Source: GWB1-37-8 sp964646925
GTDB lineage: Bacteria; Patescibacteriota; Microgenomatia; Levybacterales; UBA12049
Assembly: GCA_964646925.1 (NCBI GenBank)
Contig: CAZYIC010000016.1
Span: 1-21,632 of the forward strand
Reading direction: 5' to 3'
DNA length: 21,632 nt
Part shown: positions 13,303 to 20,316 of the stretch, one piece after another
Layout: each line of letters opens with the position of its first letter
Numbering within the stretch: position 1 is the first letter of the stretch
Program-made: the position numbers and the translations under genes
The notes under the pieces: generated by a model
What the model was told of the DNA's origin: nothing
Database searches by the model: none
What the model saw: the letters and a program-made list of their open reading frames with translations, nothing else

Positions 13303-14775
13303 ATGAAGGACTTTAATTTCTACCTTAATTCAATTTCGGAAATTGGTTTTGTTGAGGAAACATCCAATCCGATTGTATTTGTAAACGGTCTCCCGGGAGT
13401 AAAACCAAACGAAATAGTTATTTTTGAGACCGGACTAAAAGGCGTAACTTTATCTTTTTCGGCCTCACTCATAGAAATACTTGTTTTTTCAAAAGATCCG
13501 ATACCTCACGGAACAAAAGCGGTCAGAACAAACGAGTTTCTGAAAATTCCAGTGGGAATCGAGCTTTTGGGAAAAATAATTGATCCTTTTGGCAATCCTT
13601 TAACAACTCTGGATAGCTACAAAAAGCCTTCTCAGACGCGATTAATTAATAGTTCCGCTTCAGGCATATTATCCCGAAAAACTATTACCAGGCAGTTTGA
13701 AACAGGAATTCCGATTGTAGATTTGGTGATGCCTCTTGGTTTTGGACAAAGAGAACTGATTATCGGAGACAGAAAAACAGGAAAAACAAATTTTTTGATG
13801 AAGACGATTCTGGCTCAGGCAAGACAAAAACATATATGCATATACGCGGCAATCGGAAAGAAAAGACTTGACATTAAAGATGTCGAAGAATTCTTTAAAA
13901 AACAGCGGATTTCCGAAAAAATAGTTGTTGTTGCTTGCGGGTTTGATGATCCGATCGGATTAAGTTTTCTGGTTCCTTACAGCGCCATGACAATCGCAGA
14001 ATACTTTAGAGATGAAGGATACGATGTTCTTTTGGTGCTTGATGATTTGACAACGCATGCTAAACTTTATCGAGAAATTTCTCTTTTGGGGAAAAAATTT
14101 CCCGGCCGAAATTCTTATCCCGGAGATATTTTTTATACCCATGCAAAACTTTTGGAACGGGCAGGCAATTTTATTACGGAAAAAGGCGAAAAAGCAATAA
14201 CATGTCTGCCTGTAGCCGAAACCGTGCAGGGAGATTTATCCGGTTATATCCAAACAAATGCCATGTCTATGACTGACGGACATTTATATTTTGACTCTGA
14301 TCTTTTCGCAAAAGGAAGACGTCCTGCCATAAATCCGTTTCTCTCCGTCACCAGAGTTGGCAGACAAACCCAATCGGATTTAAAAAGAAGCATAAACCGG
14401 GAAATTCTTTCCTTCCTGACAATTTCTGAAAAGATGCAGAGTTTTACTCATTTTGGCGCGGAACTTACGGAAAGCACCAGGGTGTCAATGGCTGTGGGAG
14501 AAAAAGTTATTGAATTTTTAGATCAATCCTCCTCAACAACAATACCCATTAACCTTCAAATCCTTCTTTTCAGCTTGCTTTGGAATAGCATTTTACAGAA
14601 TAAAAATATTGAACCGATCGGAAAAGACATAGACAAAATTATTAATTCCTTTAAGAAGAAGGCAAGTCTTCATAGGGAAATCGATAGGATAATCGAAAAC
14701 GCTAAGTCTTTTAACGATCTGCTTGGAGTTTTAAGAGAACAAGGTGAAAAATTATTGTCGGAGCTCAAATTATGA
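13303..14775 (+). CDS. atpA: F1 ATPase subunit alpha
   Basis: The non-catalytic nucleotide-binding subunit of the F1 head. Counting from the ATG at 13303 (490 residues), the P-loop GDRKTGKT is at 155-162, the Walker B aspartates at 247-248 (LLVLDD), then LYREISLLGKKFPGRNSYPG and the S-V-T-R-V-G segment whose Arg351 corresponds to the arginine finger (E. coli alpha Arg376). All are intact. An in-frame ATG at 13285 would add six residues (MTFRKI), but these come from the palindromic repeat, so I prefer 13303. The N-terminus lacks roughly the first 20 residues of standard alpha, the helix that normally binds delta. The gene overlaps gamma by 4 bp (ATGA). Confidence 0.93.
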   Translation: MKDFNFYLNSISEIGFVEETSNPIVFVNGLPGVKPNEIVIFETGLKGVTLSFSASLIEILVFSKDPIPHGTKAVRTNEFLKIPVGIELLGKIIDPFGNPLTTLDSYKKPSQTRLINSSASGILSRKTITRQFETGIPIVDLVMPLGFGQRELIIGDRKTGKTNFLMKTILAQARQKHICIYAAIGKKRLDIKDVEEFFKKQRISEKIVVVACGFDDPIGLSFLVPYSAMTIAEYFRDEGYDVLLVLDDLTTHAKLYREISLLGKKFPGRNSYPGDIFYTHAKLLERAGNFITEKGEKAITCLPVAETVQGDLSGYIQTNAMSMTDGHLYFDSDLFAKGRRPAINPFLSVTRVGRQTQSDLKRSINREILSFLTISEKMQSFTHFGAELTESTRVSMAVGEKVIEFLDQSSSTTIPINLQILLFSLLWNSILQNKNIEPIGKDIDKIINSFKKKASLHREIDRIIENAKSFNDLLGVLREQGEKLLSELKL

Positions 14776-15641
14776 TAACCAAGAAAGAAATTATCAAAGA
14801 AACAGATTTTCTTACTTCTCTCAAAAACATTTTGGAAACATATGAGGAAATTGCCGCAACAAGAATGGCCAGAATTAGAAGCTCCGTGCTTGACAGCCGG
14901 AACTTTTTACTTGAAATAAACGAAATTTTTCAAGAGGTAAAGTCTTCCTACAAAAATCAAATAGCTAAGCTTTTGAAGGAGAAGAAAATAAAAGACCAGT
15001 CGCTTACTTTTATAAAAAGAAACGGCAAAATTCTGCATGTCTTTATTTCCGCAAACACAGGTCTTTATGGAGATATCATTAGAAGAACTTACGACGTCTT
15101 TATGGAAAACCTTAAGAAAACACCCGGAGATGTTGCGATTATAGGAAAGCTTGGTCTTGAGATTTTCAAGGCCGATAAAATTGATACTCCTCTTACTTAC
15201 TTCGATTATCCCGACAGCAAAGAAGATAATGAAATTTTAAAAAAAATCATAGAACATATGATCCAATACGAAAAAGTGCTTGTTTTCTACGAGCAGTTCA
15301 ACAATGTTATCAATCAATCCCCTATTGTAACGAGCATCTCCGGGGATCCTTTGCCATGGGAGAATGAAGACATACAGACAAAATATTTTTTTGAGCCTTC
15401 TTTGGAAAAAATCATGGAATTCTTCGAAAAAGAGATTTTCGGCTCTATCTTTCAGCAGATAATATTTGAGTCCGAGCTTGCCAAATTTGCTTCCCGTATG
15501 GTTTCTTTGGATTTTGCATCGGAAAAGACCAAAAATGAACTCAGAAAAACAATTCTTGCCAAAAACAGGATTAAGCATCAGGAAGACAACAAAAGGCAAT
15601 TTGAAAAATTGGCAAGCATGAAGCTATGGAAAAAAAATTGA
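14772..15641 (+). CDS. atpG: F1 ATPase subunit gamma (rotor shaft)
   Basis: The 289-residue protein is the central shaft that turns within the alpha-beta head and sits on the c-type ring. The N-terminal coiled-coil helix carries the family pattern (L-K-N-I-L-E-T-Y-E-E-I-A-A-T-R-M-A-R-I, about 17-35), and the C-terminal helix carries S-E-L-A-K-F-A-S-R-M-V-S-L-D-F-A-S-E-K-T (about 236-255), the counterpart of the conserved gamma ending. Length is normal. The central domain is divergent. It starts by a 4-bp overlap with alpha and ends 3 bp before beta. A complete gamma argues that the machine rotates. Confidence 0.9.
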   Translation: MITKKEIIKETDFLTSLKNILETYEEIAATRMARIRSSVLDSRNFLLEINEIFQEVKSSYKNQIAKLLKEKKIKDQSLTFIKRNGKILHVFISANTGLYGDIIRRTYDVFMENLKKTPGDVAIIGKLGLEIFKADKIDTPLTYFDYPDSKEDNEILKKIIEHMIQYEKVLVFYEQFNNVINQSPIVTSISGDPLPWENEDIQTKYFFEPSLEKIMEFFEKEIFGSIFQQIIFESELAKFASRMVSLDFASEKTKNELRKTILAKNRIKHQEDNKRQFEKLASMKLWKKN

Positions 15642-15644
15642 ATT

Positions 15645-17021
15645 ATGGATAATTTTGGACAAATAATAGGCGTTCAGGGACAAATTATAGAGGTTGAGTT
15701 TAAAAACCGTCAGCCGAATATTTACGATATTCTGGTTTTGGAAGACGATAACGGCATTAAAATGCAGGTTGCCTTGCCATCCGGGCCTTCTTCGTTTTTC
15801 TGTCTAAGTCTTTCCTCAACAGATAAGTTATATCGTGGACTTAAAGTTATAGATACCAAAAAACCTATCCTAATTCCGACAGGTGAAGCGCTCATAGGAA
15901 GAGCAATAAATATATTTGGCGAGCCGATTGACGGATTGGGAAAAATAAAAAAAACAGGAACAAAATCTATTTATTCAAGGGGTTTGGATTACAGCAATAT
16001 AATAAAGCATACGGAAATTTTGGAAACGGGAATTAAGGCAATTGATTTCTTTTCTCCAATAGTCAGAGGCGGAAAAATCGGACTTTTTGGAGGAGCGGGA
16101 GTCGGAAAAACGATTCTGCTGACTGAAATTATTCATAATGTTGTTGTTCTCCACAAAGAACAAAGTGTTTCCGTTTTTGCAGGAATCGGGGAAAGAATTA
16201 GAGAAGGACAAGAGCTCTATGATACACTTAAAGCAAAAGACGTGCTTTCTTCCATATCCCTAGTCTTAGGAACAATGGGAGAAAATCCCGCAGTCAGATT
16301 TCTAACAGGCTTTACCGCTGTAACTTTGGCGGAATACTTTAGAGACAGCCTTAAAAAGGATGTGCTATTCTTCATAGATAATGTCTTTAGATTTGCCCAG
16401 GCGGGTAACGAACTTGCCGTTTTAATGAATTCTATTCCCTCGGAAGACGGTTACCAGGCGACTTTAACATCCGAGATGGCCTCTTTTCATGAAAGACTGG
16501 TCTCAAACCGTAATAATTCTATTACTTCTATTGAAGCTATCTATATTCCCAATGATGATATTCTGGATCAGGGCGTACAGGCAATTTTCCCTTATCTGGA
16601 TTCATCGGTCGTACTATCAAGAAGCGTATATCAGGAAGGGATTTTGCCGGCAATTGATCTTCTTGCGTCAAGTTCCGCAAATTTAAATCCGAAAACAGTT
16701 GGCGAACTTCATTATACGGTTACCCTAAAGGCATTAAATTTATTAAAACAGGCAACCTCTTTGGATAGAATAGTTTCTCTGGTTGGAGAATCCGAACTTT
16801 CCCCGTCCGATCAATTGATTTACGAAAGAGCAAAGAAGCTTCGCAATTTTATGACTCAAAATTTCTTTGTCACGGAAAGCAAAACCGAAAAAAAAGGAGT
16901 TTATGTTCCCAGAAACACAACTGTTGCGGATGTAAATGATATAATTTTGGGAAAATACGACAACTTATCCGATGGCAAATTTAGTTTTATAGGAAGCATA
17001 AAAGATATAAAAAATGCCTAA
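15645..17021 (+). CDS. atpD: F1 ATPase subunit beta (catalytic)
   Basis: The catalytic subunit, 458 residues (normal length). It has the P-loop GGAGVGKT (149-156), the G-E-R-I-R-E-G loop with catalytic Glu183 and Arg184, Arg232 or 233 in Y-F-R-D, the Walker B strand LFFID (241-245) and Y-L-D-S-S-V-V-L-S-R. It therefore looks able to hydrolyse ATP. The DELSEED lever that pushes gamma is degenerate: residues 383-389 read SELSPSD, with much less negative charge. Sequence is divergent from mainstream beta but colinear. It overlaps epsilon by 8 bp. Confidence 0.94.
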   Translation: MDNFGQIIGVQGQIIEVEFKNRQPNIYDILVLEDDNGIKMQVALPSGPSSFFCLSLSSTDKLYRGLKVIDTKKPILIPTGEALIGRAINIFGEPIDGLGKIKKTGTKSIYSRGLDYSNIIKHTEILETGIKAIDFFSPIVRGGKIGLFGGAGVGKTILLTEIIHNVVVLHKEQSVSVFAGIGERIREGQELYDTLKAKDVLSSISLVLGTMGENPAVRFLTGFTAVTLAEYFRDSLKKDVLFFIDNVFRFAQAGNELAVLMNSIPSEDGYQATLTSEMASFHERLVSNRNNSITSIEAIYIPNDDILDQGVQAIFPYLDSSVVLSRSVYQEGILPAIDLLASSSANLNPKTVGELHYTVTLKALNLLKQATSLDRIVSLVGESELSPSDQLIYERAKKLRNFMTQNFFVTESKTEKKGVYVPRNTTVADVNDIILGKYDNLSDGKFSFIGSIKDIKNA

Positions 17022-17274
17022 TATTTCCAATCTTAGCGTTGTCATACGCAACAGAGATAAAATTTTATTCAACGGCAATGCTTACGCTGTAACTTCTACC
17101 AATGACAAAGGAGTCTTTGATATTTTGTCCCAGCATGAAAATTTTATCTCTATTTTAAAAGAAAAAGTAATTATCCATCTAACCCAAAAAGAAAGTCAGG
17201 AAATTCAAATCGACAATGGCGTTATAAGGGTCTATAAAGACAAAGTGCAGATTTACATCAACTTCAAGCCATAG
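17014..17274 (+). CDS. atpC: F1 ATPase subunit epsilon, N-terminal domain only
   Basis: The 86-residue protein is the beta-sandwich domain of epsilon, which binds gamma and the ring: N-L-S-V-V-I-R-N-R-D-K-I-L-F-N-G (about 5-20), G-V-F-D-I-L-S-Q-H-E-N-F (about 33-44), and the closing I-D-N-G-V-I-R-V-Y-K-D-K-V. Standard bacterial epsilon is 130-140 residues; the C-terminal helical hairpin that inhibits ATP hydrolysis is missing. The stop at 17274 is not within a repeat, so this looks like a real short form. It is the last gene of the operon. Confidence 0.82.
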   Translation: MPNISNLSVVIRNRDKILFNGNAYAVTSTNDKGVFDILSQHENFISILKEKVIIHLTQKESQEIQIDNGVIRVYKDKVQIYINFKP

Positions 17275-17300
17275 ATAGGCTGAATGGAAACACTTTTAAT

Positions 17301-17440
17301 GGAGCCCTACGGCTAAAGCCGTGGTGCCAATACTTAGCCCGTTGGGGCGAACATCCCGCCGAAGCAGAGCGAAAACTATACGCATTCACCCATGGGTAAA
17401 CCCGTGGTGCTCTGCGAAGGAGGATAGCTTCGCAAGGGAA
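17301..17440. repeat. Structured intergenic element with TAAA-loop hairpins
   Basis: Between epsilon and the antitoxin there is no plausible gene. ACGGC-TAAA-GCCGT (17309-17322) and a related CCATGGG-TAAA-CCCGTGG hairpin (17390-17407) both end in CGTGGTGC. GCAGAGC (17364-17370) pairs with GCTCTGC (17409-17415), enclosing the second hairpin, and GCGAAG (17414-17419) can pair with CTTCGC (17428-17433). The set looks like a composite dispersed repeat; it could also protect or end the ATPase transcript, but no T-tract follows. Confidence 0.6.
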
Positions 17441-17469
17441 AACCTTGTAAGATTTATGAAATTTGATCT

Positions 17470-17498
17470 TTGACAAAATGTACAGAATTCTGTAACAT
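17470..17498 (+). promoter_or_regulatory. Toxin-antitoxin promoter with embedded operator
   Basis: TTGACA (17470-17475), an exact 17-bp spacer and TAACAT (17493-17498) lie 6 bp before the antitoxin ATG (17505), implying a leaderless transcript. A perfect 14-bp palindrome TACAGAATTCTGTA (17481-17494) fills the spacer, the expected place for repression by the antitoxin complex. Confidence 0.6.
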
Positions 17499-17504
17499 TG
17501 CCTT

Positions 17505-17828
17505 ATGGTACAAACATTACCCATAACCAAAGCAAGGGAAGAATTAACAAAATTAGTCAATAAAGCCAATAAAACTCTGGATGAGTTTATTATTACCGTT
17601 AGCGGAGTGCCCATGGCGGTTCTTATTTCCTCTGCCGAATACGAATCATGGAAAGAAACCAATGACATTTTAAGCGACCCCGGCCTTATGAAGGCAATCA
17701 AACAGGGGGAGGCAGATATTACTGCAGGACGTGTATATGATTGGGACGATGTAAAAAAGGAGTTGGGTTGGGATATGAAAAAATATGTATCAAATAAAAC
17801 TTACCGAACGGGCAAAAAAAGAGCTTAG
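17505..17828 (+). CDS. Phd/YefM-family antitoxin
   Basis: The 107-residue protein starts with the Phd/YefM DNA-binding fold (LPITKAREELTKLVNKANKT, then I-T-V-S-G-V-P-M-A-V-L-I-S-S-A-E-Y-E-S-W, about 5-50). Its C-terminal tail, E-A-D-I-T-A-G-R-V-Y-D-W-D-D-V, is the typical toxin-binding segment. The gene overlaps the toxin gene by 44 bp in another frame, a common arrangement for translational coupling. It should neutralise the RelE-like toxin and repress its own promoter through the palindrome at 17481-17494. The first ATG is the natural start. Family call is firm. Confidence 0.88.
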   Translation: MVQTLPITKAREELTKLVNKANKTLDEFIITVSGVPMAVLISSAEYESWKETNDILSDPGLMKAIKQGEADITAGRVYDWDDVKKELGWDMKKYVSNKTYRTGKKRA

Positions 17829-18036
17829 GGACATCAAGAAAATTTATGAAGTTGCGATTGACTCCGCAATTGAAGAGCTAAAAGAAAATCCCTTTGCGGG
17901 AAAACCCCTAACCCGGAATTTAAATGGCAAATATTCCTACAGAATTGATTCTTACAGAATTATCTATAAAATCAGCAGAGCGGATCAAAAAATATATGTT
18001 CTTACCGCCGGCCACCGCGGAACAATTTATGAATAA
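17785..18036 (+). CDS. RelE/ParE-family toxin
   Basis: The 83-residue protein has the RelE/ParE pattern: Y-Q-I-K-L-T-E-R-A-K-K-E-L-R-D-I (2-17), a helical pair with L-K-E-N-P-F-A-G-K-P-L, the strand segment Y-S-Y-R-I-D-S-Y-R-I-I-Y-K-I, and an end strand with L-T-A-G-H-R-G-T-I-Y-E. Conserved Arg residues in the Y-R-I-I-Y-K segment and the His-Arg near the end fit the ribosome-dependent mRNA interferase type, though a gyrase-targeting ParE role cannot be excluded by eye. It overlaps the antitoxin out of frame and should be expressed from the same transcript. Confidence 0.87.
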   Translation: MYQIKLTERAKKELRDIKKIYEVAIDSAIEELKENPFAGKPLTRNLNGKYSYRIDSYRIIYKISRADQKIYVLTAGHRGTIYE

Positions 18037-18038
18037 AA

Positions 18039-18938
18039 CTAAATACTTTTATGATAAGCGGCCTGGTGAATGGTTTTTATATTTTCTTCGTTTGGATTCT
18101 CAAAGTGCTCTTTTATAAACATTATCGTTTCTTTCGGATCCTGAGTATTTACATAAATACCTGTCCCTATTTCAAATCCTCCCAATACTTTAACTCTTGG
18201 AATAATTCGCAAGTACCAATCTCCTCCCGGATAAATATAGAAATTAAAAGGGAATTCATAGCCATGCCGGATATCAAAAATTTGCATAAGTCTTGAAAGA
18301 GTAAATGCCAAATCGGAAATCTCAGCATCTTTTATGCTCCCAAAAGCATTACCCCGCCTTTTGGGAGTAACCCATACCTCATCAGGCCACTGACTTGTTC
18401 TGGGACAAAAGATTACAAAATGATTGGTTGTATGAGCTATCTGATTATGCGTAGCAACTGCCATTTCCCCGGGACTGGCAAGACGGGGAATTTCCATTTT
18501 CACATCTTCCGGAATAACCGCAAGCTGCGTATGCGGATGGGGCAGGCTCTCTCCCCCGCCCTCCTGTCTGTTATGGAAAATATATACTTGACCGTTTTTC
18601 TCATAAGCCTTATAGCGCTGTCTGTAAGTTTGAAGTATCAATTCCACCTGAGACAAAGGCAGTTCTCCAAAATTTTTGTGATGATCCGGAGAATGGATTA
18701 TAACTTCATGAATCGGAGCAAAGGGAAACTTATTTGGAACTACCCGAACCTTCCAGTCCCGCCCTGGCGGGACTAAATCGGAAATCCTATAAACTTCTTT
18801 TTCTTCTCCTTCCCTTCCCGGACAAAAAGGACAGATTGGCTCCATTCCCCGCGCGATATCAGGTCTTTTTGCCCGCCGGGGAGAAAGAATAACCCATTTT
18901 TTCGAAATCGGGTTTTGCAAAAATTCAAAATCCGGCAT
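18039..18938 (-). CDS. galT: Galactose-1-phosphate uridylyltransferase-like enzyme (GalT family)
   Basis: The 299-residue protein belongs to the GalT branch of the HIT superfamily, which swaps nucleotidyl groups between sugar phosphates. Visible: the start D-F-E-F-L-Q-N-P-I-S-K-K-W-V-I-L-S-P-R-R, zinc cysteines C-P-F-C (36-39), V-P-N-K-F-P (67-72), and the active site G-G-G-E-S-L-P-H-P-H-T-Q-L with His136 as the expected nucleophile. An ADP-glucose phosphorylase-type activity is an alternative to UDP-glucose/galactose exchange. AAGGA before the ATG supports the start. It is divergent from two glycosyltransferases. A perfect palindrome at 18755-18774 is read in frame as part of V-P-P-G-R-D-W (56-62). 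Confidence 0.85.
   Translation of the reverse strand: MPDFEFLQNPISKKWVILSPRRAKRPDIARGMEPICPFCPGREGEEKEVYRISDLVPPGRDWKVRVVPNKFPFAPIHEVIIHSPDHHKNFGELPLSQVELILQTYRQRYKAYEKNGQVYIFHNRQEGGGESLPHPHTQLAVIPEDVKMEIPRLASPGEMAVATHNQIAHTTNHFVIFCPRTSQWPDEVWVTPKRRGNAFGSIKDAEISDLAFTLSRLMQIFDIRHGYEFPFNFYIYPGGDWYLRIIPRVKVLGGFEIGTGIYVNTQDPKETIMFIKEHFENPNEENIKTIHQAAYHKSI
18755..18774. repeat. Perfect palindrome inside the galT-like gene
   Basis: AGTCCCGCC-CT-GGCGGGACT has 9-bp perfect arms and a 2-nt loop, and is translated in frame near the zinc-binding region of the GalT-like protein. The GTCCCGC arm is shared with 9543-9559. Confidence 0.75.
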
Positions 18939-19044
18939 ATTATAATTCCTTACCTATAATAATTAAACAGAATTGTACAAACAAATGCAACCTCTTTTTC
19001 ATATTTACAAACAGCATAAAATCGGATACAATGTTTTTTACCGT

Positions 19045-20316
19045 ATGAAGAATACAGGCAAAAGGATCCGAAGAGTCTGCATGTTAAATCCGCATGGATA
19101 TATGCAGTATCCTCCGCCTCTTGGGAAAACCGATACCGGAGGTCAGACCGTTTACGTTCTTCAATTGGCTAAAGCTCTGGGCCGCAAAAATATTAAAGTA
19201 GATATAATTACCCGTCAATTTGATAATCAACCCCAGGAAGAACAGGTTTTTGAAAATGTCAAGATTGTCAGAATTCCATGCGGAAACAACAATTTTGTAC
19301 AAAAGGAAAAAATGTATGAACTGATTCCCGAAATGGTTGACAATCTCATGCATTACATGCAGAAAAAAAGAAAAGAATATGACATAATTCATTCTCATTA
19401 TTGGGACGGCGGATACGCGGGAAATCTATTGTCAAAATTATTGGACATCCCCCACGTTCACACGCCTCATTCTTTAGGCAAATTAAAAAAAGTTGAAATG
19501 ATGGCTGTTGAAGAAGTTCCTCTGCAAAAATTAAAACCAATGTACAGATATCATGTAAGAATTGCTATTGAACAGCAAATTATGAACAAAGCAAATGCTA
19601 TTGTCGTGATATGCGAAACAACAAGAATTCAGGTTTTGCAATATTATATTGTTGATTTTGAAAAGCTTAAGGTGATTTATCCGGGCATTGAAAGCGACGT
19701 ATTCAATCCTCAAAAAAATTCTTTCGATAAGAAGGTTCAGCTTAAACCAAACTCGGTTTTAGTAATGGCTCGCACCGTACCCGCAAAAGGCATAGATAGG
19801 GTTATAGACGCGCTAGCGCTGCTTAAACATAAAATTGACTTTAATTTATATATTGGAGGCGATATTACGCAAGAGAATAAGTCTCCTGAGGAAATTCAGG
19901 CAGGAGAGAAAATTCAGGATTTAATAAGAAAGTACAAGATGGAAAAAAATGTAAATTATATAGGCCGTGTTCCCCACGACACGGTTCTTCCCGCTTATTA
20001 TCGGGCGGCTTCTGTTTTTGTGCTTCCATCCAGGTACGAACCGTTTGGCTTGACAACTCTTGAGGCCATGGCATCCGGAGCGGCTCCGATTGTTTCAAGT
20101 GTTGCGGGCAGTAAAGAAGTTATTGTTGACGGGTTAAACGGATTTATTGTTGATACTCATGACAGAAAAAAATTGGCAGAATATATTTTAAAACTGCTTA
20201 TCGACAAAAAACTAAATAAGAAAATTGCCGACAATGCAGCTTTTACCGTGAAAGAACATTATTCCTGGGATAAAATTATTGAGAAATTTATTGACCTTTA
20301 CAAGCAGCTGTTATGA
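19045..20316 (+). CDS. GT4-family glycosyltransferase (sucrose-phosphate-synthase-like)
   Basis: A GT-B retaining glycosyltransferase of 423 residues from the ATG at 19045. The N-terminal lobe has M-L-N-P-H-G-Y...T-D-T-G-G-Q-T-V-Y-V-L-Q-L-A-K-A-L, the acceptor-side pattern of sucrose-phosphate synthase and MshA-like enzymes, then Y-D-I-I-H-S-H-Y-W-D-G-G and H-V-H-T-P-H-S-L-G. The C-terminal lobe has A-R-T-V-P-A-K-G-I-D-R-V and the E-P-F-G-L-T-T-L-E nucleotide-sugar motif (Glu332 and Glu340). Starts at 18973 (TTG) or 18985 (ATG) would add up to 24 residues of no family character; none has a clear ribosome-binding site. Its stop overlaps the next glycosyltransferase start by 4 bp. The substrate cannot be named from sequence alone. 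Confidence 0.87.
   Translation: MKNTGKRIRRVCMLNPHGYMQYPPPLGKTDTGGQTVYVLQLAKALGRKNIKVDIITRQFDNQPQEEQVFENVKIVRIPCGNNNFVQKEKMYELIPEMVDNLMHYMQKKRKEYDIIHSHYWDGGYAGNLLSKLLDIPHVHTPHSLGKLKKVEMMAVEEVPLQKLKPMYRYHVRIAIEQQIMNKANAIVVICETTRIQVLQYYIVDFEKLKVIYPGIESDVFNPQKNSFDKKVQLKPNSVLVMARTVPAKGIDRVIDALALLKHKIDFNLYIGGDITQENKSPEEIQAGEKIQDLIRKYKMEKNVNYIGRVPHDTVLPAYYRAASVFVLPSRYEPFGLTTLEAMASGAAPIVSSVAGSKEVIVDGLNGFIVDTHDRKKLAEYILKLLIDKKLNKKIADNAAFTVKEHYSWDKIIEKFIDLYKQLL

Noticed and set aside
11261..17274. Ordinary proton or sodium ATP synthase
   Set aside because: The c-like hairpin has valine at the ion-binding position and carries a large ectodomain, and no subunit a is present here; a synthase role would need unlinked parts.
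17264..17701. 145-residue minus-strand frame across the epsilon-antitoxin gap
   Set aside because: It crosses the structured repeat and runs antisense into the well-supported antitoxin gene; no family pattern.
18941..18960. Two TATAAT boxes between the GalT-like and glycosyltransferase genes as a plus-strand promoter
   Set aside because: Neither has a fitting -35 element at 16-18 bp; the region surely holds promoters, but I cannot place them.
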